Of a stretch of 8,174 nt of DNA, positions 1-4,440 are shown piece after piece. The notes below the pieces were generated by a model, which ran no database searches, was not told where the DNA came from, and worked only from the letters and a program-made list of their open reading frames with translations. Position numbers and translations under genes: made by a program. Where the stretch lies: assembly GCA_027451165.1 (NCBI GenBank), contig DAIDJX010000146.1, positions 1 to 8,174 on the forward strand, written 5' to 3'. The stretch's first letter is position 1; every line of letters starts with the position of its first letter. Source of the stretch: Prolixibacteraceae bacterium (GTDB lineage Bacteria > Bacteroidota > Bacteroidia > Bacteroidales > Prolixibacteraceae).

Positions 1-75
1 CATAAAGGACTTCCCATCCGACCACTACAGCCGGTCGAGGCACCTTCAAGGTCCTACGTATGCGCAGCGCACAAT
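1..75. other. Left-edge non-coding segment with small inverted repeats
   Basis: No gene is recognised here. Visible structure: AGGAC (6-10) can pair with GTCCT (51-55); CGACC (19-23) with GGTCG (33-37); ACCTT (42-46) with AAGGT (48-52), which competes with the outer pair; TGCG (61-64) with CGCA (68-71). The segment lies downstream of the minus-strand terminator at 76-105, so on the minus strand it would be the leader of a gene beyond the left edge. A minus-strand frame here reads ...VVVGWEVLY toward the edge. This faintly recalls the sequence just ahead of GIY-YIG nuclease genes in Bacteroidota, but that is from memory and weak. Confidence 0.3.
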
Positions 76-105
76 AAAAAGAAGCCGCTCTTTTGGAACG
101 GCTTC
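76..105 (-). terminator. Rho-independent terminator of the FadL-like gene
   Basis: GAAGCCG (81-87) and CGGCTTC (99-105) form a perfect 7-bp GC-rich stem with an 11-base loop. On the minus strand the stem is followed at once by five T residues (76-80 read as TTTTT). It lies about 50 bases past the stop codon of the porin gene and is oriented for it. There is no T-run on the plus side, so it should act on the minus strand only. Confidence 0.85.
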
Positions 106-157
106 CCTGATATCCTGACTTTCAATTCAGGAAAATCACATTCAATTCTTACAATTG

Positions 158-1684
158 TCAGAATTTATATCCGATTCCAAAAGAGAACACTACATTCTCT
201 TTATCATAAGTCTCGGTGTACCCTGAAAATGCTTTGTTGGCATCTTTGTAAGCGGTGTAGAGTGCACCGGCATCAAAAGTCAGGTTTTTGGTGATGTTCC
301 ATTGAAATCCACCGCCAATGGTGTTGGAGGTGTTGCTGTAGCTGAAGTCGCTCTGGTACTGTTCGCTGACACCGGTTGTCGACTGCAGAAGACCAAGACT
401 CAGTGCAAAATTATCTACAACATTGTATTGAAGACCTAAGGCAAGTTCCCAAAGGTTGTGATCTATGGTGCGCTCTTGTCCGTAAATGTTATTGCCCCAA
501 TCAACGCCTTTATCCAGATATTCCATGAAGGAAACCGAAGCCAGGAATTTTTTCGTGAACTGGTAACCCACACCGGCGGAAATAATACCGGGAATATCAC
601 TTGGTACCGTTACTTTGTCTTTCAGGAAGGCAAGACCAGCATCGTCTTTTTTAGTATCGTTGGTAAGACCAAGCTTGGTTTTGTGTTCATATTTCAAGCC
701 GATATTAAGTCCTTCCACCGGATTGATGTTCAACCCGATAATGGGTGTCCAGCCGGTTCCGGTAGCTTTGGTATCCACTTCAACATCCTTGGTATTCTTA
801 GCGCCATCGGTTAATTTGGTAACACCGGCATCAAAGGCACCTTTAACCTGGGTCATATTTAAGGCGGCAATTTGTGCGGAGCTCAGTCCCAAACTTGCCA
901 GCCCTGCTTCCAACTGAGCACGCTGTGTTGACGTGATAAAATTCGCTGTCTGAACCTGGGCAAGGGTATAATTTCCCGCACCACCTGTGATCAGCTGCTG
1001 AACCTGGGTTGAAGCTCCCTGCGCAGCGGCAGCGGCTGTGGTGAAATAGGGACTGGCCAGCATCGTCTGCCCATTGCTGAGCTTAACACTGATGTTTTTG
1101 ATAGTCCCGGAATAGGTGTTTACGGAAGGCAGCATCCTGGCACCCGCATATCCTGAAAATACTTCACCCATTTTCCAGCTGACACCGAGCTGAAAACCAT
1201 AAAACACCGACTGCGCTTCAAAAGCAATATCAGCGGAGTAACCTGCAAATGGCGGGATTAACCCACTGGCAATCTTGGCTTCGAAAGAAGGCAAGCCCTT
1301 ATCAAATGTAGCTGAGCCTCCACCTCCGTTCGGACCAAAACCGAAAGAAAAGGCTACATTATCCATTTTATAAACCAAATAAGCATTCGGAAACAAGGGT
1401 GCATTTACATCACCAATGAATTCCTTGTTGTTCAGAAGAGGATTGGTCGTGGTTATGGTTCTTGTTTGCTTGATCATCTGATTCTGAAGCGCGATATGAA
1501 ATCCGTTGTCCATTTTCATAAGACCGGCCGGATTAAAATAAACAGCGTCAATCTGGGTAGAAGCATTTCTGCTCAACATACGAATGTACTGTGTACTCTG
1601 ATTACTGTTGGTCAAAATGCCACCTGCAAATGAAGAAGATGCCATGGCGAATAAAAGCAAAATCACTAAAAAATTCCTTTTCAT
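158..1684 (-). CDS. OmpP1/FadL/TodX-family outer-membrane transport protein
   Basis: This 508-residue protein is a predicted outer-membrane beta-barrel of the FadL type, a family that passes long-chain fatty acids and other hydrophobic compounds across the outer membrane. The signal peptide is clear: MKRN, a hydrophobic core at about residues 5-15, and likely cleavage after A20 (SSSFA|GG). The mature start GGILTN and the motif NPAGL (51-55) are typical of the family; its N-terminus forms the hatch in characterised members. The rest alternates amphipathic strands with loops and ends in GIGYKF, with the terminal Phe expected of a BAM-assembled barrel. Residues about 206-300 form an Ala/Gln/Thr-rich segment that is probably an extracellular insertion. 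The gene is monocistronic, with its own promoter (1711-1740) and terminator (76-105). The substrate cannot be told from sequence, so no fadL symbol is given. Confidence 0.9.
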   Translation of the reverse strand: MKRNFLVILLLFAMASSSFAGGILTNSNQSTQYIRMLSRNASTQIDAVYFNPAGLMKMDNGFHIALQNQMIKQTRTITTTNPLLNNKEFIGDVNAPLFPNAYLVYKMDNVAFSFGFGPNGGGGSATFDKGLPSFEAKIASGLIPPFAGYSADIAFEAQSVFYGFQLGVSWKMGEVFSGYAGARMLPSVNTYSGTIKNISVKLSNGQTMLASPYFTTAAAAAQGASTQVQQLITGGAGNYTLAQVQTANFITSTQRAQLEAGLASLGLSSAQIAALNMTQVKGAFDAGVTKLTDGAKNTKDVEVDTKATGTGWTPIIGLNINPVEGLNIGLKYEHKTKLGLTNDTKKDDAGLAFLKDKVTVPSDIPGIISAGVGYQFTKKFLASVSFMEYLDKGVDWGNNIYGQERTIDHNLWELALGLQYNVVDNFALSLGLLQSTTGVSEQYQSDFSYSNTSNTIGGGFQWNITKNLTFDAGALYTAYKDANKAFSGYTETYDKENVVFSFGIGYKF

Positions 1685-1710
1685 TTTGGTCTATTTTTTT
1701 AATTGCGATG

Positions 1711-1740
1711 CAAAAATAAAATTAAATATGAATACACAAA
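1711..1740 (-). promoter_or_regulatory. Bacteroidota-type promoter of the FadL-like gene
   Basis: Read on the minus strand, TTTG (1740-1737) is followed after 18 bases by TATTTTTG (1718-1711), a full match to the -7 consensus TAnnTTTG with the -33 TTTG at about the usual spacing. Transcription would start near 1705, giving a leader of about 20 bases before the ATG at 1684-1682. The leader is A-rich, without a Shine-Dalgarno site, as is usual for the phylum. Confidence 0.65.
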
Positions 1741-1807
1741 ACTTTCTACCTGATTTTCAGGCATTTATAAAACTTTCAAACAATTTTCCCGAAAAGTCAA
1801 GAAAAAG

Positions 1808-1914
1808 GTCAGTTGCTTCGCGTCATTCGCTCCACTGTCATTGGCCTGCGGCTTCAATGACGCGCGAAGCGCCAATGACCAGTGACGCGCAGCTAATGAC
1901 GCGCAGCTAATGAC
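1808..1914. repeat. 107-bp modular palindrome (GTCATT/AATGAC units)
   Basis: The first 20 bases (1808-1827) match the reverse complement of the last 20 (1895-1914) at 17 positions. Inside, CACTGTCATTGGC (1833-1845) pairs with GCCAATGACCAGTG (1871-1884) with one bulged base, and GCTTC (1851-1855) pairs with GAAGC (1866-1870) around a 10-base loop. GTCATT occurs at 1822 and 1837; its complement AATGAC occurs at 1856, 1874, 1895 and 1909. The units are separated by GC-rich words such as GCTTCGC and GCGCAGC. No frame across it looks coding. It resembles hairpin-forming intergenic repeats (REP/MITE type). It lies upstream of the FadL promoter and just outside the transposase island. Confidence 0.75.
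1883..1914. repeat. 14-bp tandem repeat, 2.3 copies
   Basis: TGACGCGCAGCTAA is repeated exactly at 1883-1896 and 1897-1910, followed by a partial TGAC (1911-1914). It forms the right arm of the palindrome and ends two bases before the orphan lpdA tail. A comparable but different tandem repeat precedes the intact lpdA tail at 2931-2960. Confidence 0.85.
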
Positions 1915-1916
1915 TT

Positions 1917-1958
1917 TTAAATATGTATCACATCCCCATACGCTGCCGCAGCTGCTCC
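1917..1958 (-). pseudogene. Orphan duplicate of the lpdA 3' end (last 13 codons plus stop)
   Basis: Read on the minus strand this encodes GAAAAAYGDVIHI then TAA. The intact lpdA ends EAAAAAYGEVIHI then TAG, so the two tails differ at only two amino acids. The nucleotides match at 35 of 42 positions without gaps at an offset of exactly 1044 bp; the innermost 26 (1918-1943 against 2962-2987) match at 25. Five of the seven differences are silent, counting the stop codon. No lpdA sequence continues upstream: the homology stops at GGA, where the frame runs into the inverted repeat. The copy is therefore a displaced gene end, not a functional gene. A 23-codon frame starting at ATG 1985 could read through it (MNPLLLLKS...), but nothing suggests it is expressed. 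Confidence 0.8.
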
Positions 1959-1970
1959 TGACTTCAACAA
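1946..1970 (+). repeat. Left inverted repeat of the transposase island
   Basis: GCTGCTCCTGACTTCAACAA (1951-1970) is the reverse complement of 2915-2934 except at one position. Similarity continues outward over CCGCA (1946-1950) if two bases are gapped on the right side. The outer 13 bases overlap the orphan lpdA tail, so the repeat and the gene-end duplication meet here. Confidence 0.8.
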
Positions 1971-2025
1971 CAATAATGGATTCATTTTATATATAATTAA
2001 ATATCAATGTATTGTGAAATTTATA

Positions 2026-2043
2026 CCACCGTTTTCAGGGTGG
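2026..2043. repeat. Small hairpin at the left copy of the 16-bp repeat
   Basis: CCACC (2026-2030) pairs with GGTGG (2039-2043) around an 8-base loop. The right arm lies inside the 16-bp direct repeat. The equivalent position beside the right copy lacks the CCACC arm, so the hairpin exists only on the left. Such subterminal hairpins are what IS200/IS605 transposases recognise, but the stem is short. Confidence 0.4.
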
Positions 2044-2047
2044 CGCA
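2032..2047 (+). repeat. 16-bp direct repeat, left copy
   Basis: TTTTCAGGGTGGCGCA is identical here and at 2899-2914, in the same orientation, 867 bp apart and enclosing the transposase gene. The right copy directly abuts the right inverted repeat (2915), whereas this one lies 61 bases inside the left inverted repeat. Confidence 0.85.
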
Positions 2048-2133
2048 ACGCTAAATGAACTACTTTATAATGGTTAGTGAGCAAAAAGAAAATTATGAAC
2101 AACCAGTTCTTATTAAATTATGTCAGCCGAATA

Positions 2134-2207
2134 ACCTTATCTTGCAAAAATAACCTTAATAGAAGAAAAGTAGAACCCACGCCATCTACCAACCTTCTTA
2201 CCTTATT
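2134..2207 (+). repeat. Left arm of the long imperfect inverted repeat
   Basis: Two blocks pair with the right arm. Block 2134-2157 (ACCTTAT...AACCTT) matches the reverse complement of 2777-2800 at 18 of 24 positions. Block 2190-2207 (CAACCTTCTTACCTTATT) matches that of 2729-2746 at 16 of 18. The spacer between the blocks is 32 bases here and 30 on the right, so the arms are collinear. The word AACCTT recurs within the arm. Confidence 0.65.
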
Positions 2208-2234
2208 ATTTTCATCCATGAATTTCATTTTTTG

Positions 2235-2242
2235 TAATTTTG
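2235..2242 (+). promoter_or_regulatory. Possible -7 element for the transposase gene
   Basis: TAATTTTG fits the Bacteroidota -7 consensus TAnnTTTG exactly and lies 23 bases ahead of the ATG at 2266. No clear TTTG occurs about 19 bases upstream, and the region is AT-rich, so a chance match is quite possible. Confidence 0.35.
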
Positions 2243-2265
2243 TGATAACTCAAAAACATACAACA

Positions 2266-2718
2266 ATGAAAATCGAATACAGGAATATTTACATCCATTA
2301 TGTATTGACGACACTTCACCGGATCCCCATGATCTCTGAAGGAAACCGCAACAGGATAGAAAAGTATATAACAGGGATAATCAGTAATACCGGATCACAA
2401 CTTTATGCTGTATATTGTAATCCGGAACATACCCACATCTTATTGAGCAAATCCCCTGATATCTCAGATAATGAACTGATTGGAAAAATTGCCATAAGTT
2501 CTGCCAGATTTATCAATGAGAATAAGCTATGTTGCGGAAAATTTGCCTGGCAGGATTCTGCATCGGCTTTCTCTATATCAAAGGGAGATGTTGACAAAAT
2601 TTACAAATACATTCTGAATCAAAATGAGCATCATAAAAAAGTCAATTTTGAAGAAGAATACCAGACATTTATAAAGTACTACCAAAACAAAATATTCCAA
2701 AATAAAAGCTCATCCTGA
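2266..2718 (+). CDS. IS200-like / REP-associated Y1 transposase (HUH family)
   Basis: This 150-residue protein belongs to the Y1 transposase superfamily, single-strand DNA endonucleases that nick at hairpins and form a 5'-phosphotyrosine link. Family landmarks are in order: IYIHYVL near the N-terminus (8-14); the metal-binding pair H55-T56-H57; the helix ISSARFINE (77-85); FAWQ (93-96); and YKYILNQNEHHKK (113-125), where Y115 is the likely nucleophile. Length and layout fit the stand-alone proteins of about 150 residues common in Bacteroidota and called transposase or RAYT. ATG 2266 was chosen because the family fold begins a few residues later. An in-frame GTG at 2077 would add 63 residues with no family resemblance that cross the inverted-repeat arm. 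Oddities: Thr replaces the usual hydrophobic residue of HUH, SAS stands where relatives usually have GYG (98-100), and the C-terminus is divergent. The gene is AT-rich and alone on its strand. It looks intact; activity is uncertain. Confidence 0.85.
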   Translation: MKIEYRNIYIHYVLTTLHRIPMISEGNRNRIEKYITGIISNTGSQLYAVYCNPEHTHILLSKSPDISDNELIGKIAISSARFINENKLCCGKFAWQDSASAFSISKGDVDKIYKYILNQNEHHKKVNFEEEYQTFIKYYQNKIFQNKSSS

Positions 2719-2728
2719 ATCAATATTC

Positions 2729-2800
2729 AAGAAGGTAATAAGGTTGGGCAGGAGGATGTTTAAATTGTTTTCTATCAAGGTTATTCTGCAGAAATAAGGT
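2729..2800 (+). repeat. Right arm of the long imperfect inverted repeat
   Basis: This arm begins 10 bases after the transposase stop codon. Block 2729-2746 and block 2777-2800 mirror the two blocks of the left arm in reversed order and opposite orientation. Transcription across both arms could fold the whole gene into one long hairpin, or the arms may be the recognition ends of the element. No T-run terminator is visible after the gene. Confidence 0.65.
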
Positions 2801-2898
2801 TTCAAATGGAATGTTAATTACTAATCTCACCAAAACATAGATTCCTAAATCAGGACAAAAAGCAATCGCCATGCTTAATGAAGAAAATTCGTGGAAAA

Positions 2899-2914
2899 TT
2901 TTCAGGGTGGCGCA
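2899..2914 (+). repeat. 16-bp direct repeat, right copy
   Basis: Identical to 2032-2047. It is followed without a gap by the right inverted repeat at 2915, and preceded by a short AT palindrome (GAAAATTTTC, 2894-2903) that overlaps it. Confidence 0.85.
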
Positions 2915-2941
2915 TTGTTGAAGTCAGGAACAGCGTTGCGG
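2915..2941 (+). repeat. Right inverted repeat of the transposase island
   Basis: TTGTTGAAGTCAGGAACAGC (2915-2934) matches the reverse complement of 1951-1970 at 19 of 20 positions. TGCGG (2937-2941) extends the match after a two-base gap. It overlaps the start of the 15-bp tandem repeat. Confidence 0.8.
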
Positions 2942-2960
2942 ACAACAGCGCAGCGGACAA
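2931..2960. repeat. 15-bp tandem repeat, two copies, at the lpdA stop
   Basis: CAGCGTTGCGGACAA (2931-2945) and CAGCGCAGCGGACAA (2946-2960) match at 13 of 15 positions. The second copy ends directly against the lpdA stop codon (2961-2963, read on the minus strand). The orphan lpdA tail is likewise preceded, two bases away, by a tandem repeat that shares the word GCGCAGC. Confidence 0.85.
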
Positions 2961-4361
2961 CTAAATATGTATCACCTCCCCATACGCCGCTGCCGCCGCT
3001 TCCATGATGGCTTCGCTCATGGTGGGATGGGGATGGATGGCTTTGATCAGCTCATGACCGGTACTCTCCAGTTTCTTGGCTACCACCAGTTCCGCGATCA
3101 TTTCGGTAACATTTCCCCCAATCATGTGAGCACCAAGCAATTCGCCATATTTTGCATCGAAAATCAATTTCACAAAACCATCCTTCTGGCCCGCGGCGCT
3201 TGCTTTTCCACTGGCGGAATAGGGAAACTTGCCCACTTTGATTTCATATCCTGCTGCTTTGGCTTTCGCTTCTGTCAGACCGACAGATGAAATTTCAGGA
3301 TTGGTATAGGTGCAACCTGGAATATTCTTATAGTCTATTGGTTCGGGATTCAGTCCCATGATCTTTTCCACGCAGGTGATGCCTTCCGCAGAAGCGACAT
3401 GGGCCAGCGCGGGAGTGGCTATGATATCTCCAATGGCATAAATACCCTCGACATTGGTACGGTAATAGTCATCTACCTTCACCCTGCCGTTTTCCACGAC
3501 AATGCCCAACTCCTCCAGCCCGATGTTCTCAATGTTCGGGGTGATCCCCACTGCCGACATGACCACATCGACCTGTACCTCTTCCATCCCTTTCGGGGTT
3601 TTTATGGTTACCCTGCAGCCTTCTCCGGAAGTATCGACACTTTCCACAGTTGAACTGGTCATTACCTTCATCCCTATCTTTTTGAACGAGCGCTCCAATT
3701 GTTTGGAGACTTCCTCATCTTCGAGGGGAACCACATTGGGCATAAACTCCACCAGGGTGACGGCTGTCCCGACCGATTGGTAGAAATAGGCAAATTCACT
3801 GCCAATGGCCCCTGAACCCACCACCACCATGGATTTGGGCTGTACCGGCAAGGTCATGGCTTTGCGGTAACCAAATACCTTCTGAAAATCAAGCGGTAAA
3901 TTGGGCAGTTGCCTTGTCCGGGCTCCTGTAGCCAGGATGATGTGACGGGCAGTTACCGTACGCTTTGTGCCGTCTTCTGAGCTAACTTCTACCTGGTTTT
4001 TCCCGGCCAGTTTCCCGAAACCGAACAGGGTTTCGATTTTGTTCTTTTTGAAAAGGTACTGAATGCCTTTGCTCATCCCTTCAGCTACTCCCCTGCTTCG
4101 CTTCACCATCGCCTCAAAATCAGCTTTTACCTCTCCGGAAATCGCAACGCCGTAATCCGTGGCATGTTTCGCATATTCAAACACCTGGGCGCTTTTAAGC
4201 AAGGATTTGGTGGGAATACAGCCCCAGTTCAGACAAATGCCCCCGAGGTTTTCCTTTTCTACCACACCCACTTTATTCCCCAACTGAGCAGCCCTGATGG
4301 CTGTCACATATCCTCCCGGACCGCTGCCGATCACTAAAATATCATAATCCATAACAGACAT
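2961..4361 (-). CDS. lpdA: Dihydrolipoyl dehydrogenase (E3)
   Basis: The enzyme reoxidises the dihydrolipoyl group of 2-oxoacid dehydrogenase complexes or the glycine cleavage system, passing electrons through FAD and a redox disulfide to NAD+. It is cytoplasmic and works as a homodimer. All landmarks are present in 466 residues, the normal family length: FAD-binding GSGPGG (12-17), redox motif GGICLNWGCIPTK with C43 and C48, NAD-binding GSGAIG (182-187), the second FAD contact YAIGD, and the C-terminal dimer-interface motif HPHPTMSE with catalytic H445 and E450. The first ATG gives MSVMDYDILV; the second (4350-4352) would remove three residues and is just as plausible. The gene lies 79 bp after an envelope-protein gene and has a promoter-like element in that gap. 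Its final 13 codons are duplicated at 1917-1958. Which complex it serves cannot be told here, since no E1 or E2 gene is in view. Confidence 0.97.
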   Translation of the reverse strand: MSVMDYDILVIGSGPGGYVTAIRAAQLGNKVGVVEKENLGGICLNWGCIPTKSLLKSAQVFEYAKHATDYGVAISGEVKADFEAMVKRSRGVAEGMSKGIQYLFKKNKIETLFGFGKLAGKNQVEVSSEDGTKRTVTARHIILATGARTRQLPNLPLDFQKVFGYRKAMTLPVQPKSMVVVGSGAIGSEFAYFYQSVGTAVTLVEFMPNVVPLEDEEVSKQLERSFKKIGMKVMTSSTVESVDTSGEGCRVTIKTPKGMEEVQVDVVMSAVGITPNIENIGLEELGIVVENGRVKVDDYYRTNVEGIYAIGDIIATPALAHVASAEGITCVEKIMGLNPEPIDYKNIPGCTYTNPEISSVGLTEAKAKAAGYEIKVGKFPYSASGKASAAGQKDGFVKLIFDAKYGELLGAHMIGGNVTEMIAELVVAKKLESTGHELIKAIHPHPTMSEAIMEAAAAAYGEVIHI

Positions 4362-4409
4362 TATTTTGTTTAATCAGTTTGAAACAGTCAGCACACTAAA
4401 AGTGTTCAA

Positions 4410-4417
4410 CAAAGATA
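4410..4417 (-). promoter_or_regulatory. Probable -7 element of lpdA
   Basis: On the minus strand TATCTTTG fits TAnnTTTG. TTTA lies 17 bases upstream as a partial -33 match. The start would fall near 4404, leaving a leader of about 43 bases that includes a small hairpin (ACACT 4393-4397 with AGTGT 4401-4405). This suggests lpdA can be transcribed apart from the two upstream envelope genes. Confidence 0.5.
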
Positions 4418-4440
4418 GAGAAATTCATCATCTTTAAAGG

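Larger units (their letters stand above)
1946..2941 (+). mobile_element. Putative IS200-like/RAYT element in nested repeats
   Basis: The segment of about 1 kb is bounded by an inverted repeat (1946-1970 and 2915-2941). It contains a direct 16-bp repeat (2032 and 2899), long imperfect inverted arms (2134-2207 and 2729-2800) and a single gene, an HUH/Y1 transposase at 2266-2718. It is visibly AT-richer than the flanking genes, which suggests foreign origin. Outside it lies a direct duplication of the lpdA 3' end. Classical IS200/IS605 elements have subterminal hairpins rather than terminal inverted repeats, so the boundaries given are my inference from symmetry. The true ends could be the lpdA-tail repeats (1918 and 2961) or the inner arms. 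Confidence 0.55.

Noticed and set aside
1..75. tRNA or other known RNA gene at the left edge
   Set aside because: No cloverleaf, T-loop motif or CCA-proximal stem can be drawn; the pairings present are too short and partly exclusive.
458..814. Plus-strand open frame opposite the FadL-like gene
   Set aside because: It lies wholly antisense to a well-supported gene and the translation shows no domain or signal.
1608..1910. Plus-strand open frame of 100 codons
   Set aside because: It runs antisense to the porin start, through its promoter and into the palindrome; its product would be repeat-derived.
1883..1914. Short tandem repeats considered as a CRISPR remnant
   Set aside because: The 14-bp units are directly adjacent with no unique spacers and no cas genes are nearby.
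2077..2265. In-frame GTG-started extension of 63 residues ahead of the transposase
   Set aside because: It has no resemblance to the family, crosses the left inverted-repeat arm and contains the likely promoter element. The family fold starts just after ATG 2266.
4391..4405. Hairpin between the 561-residue gene and lpdA as a terminator
   Set aside because: The stem is only 5 bp, AT-containing, and has no T-run on the minus strand. It more likely lies in the lpdA leader.
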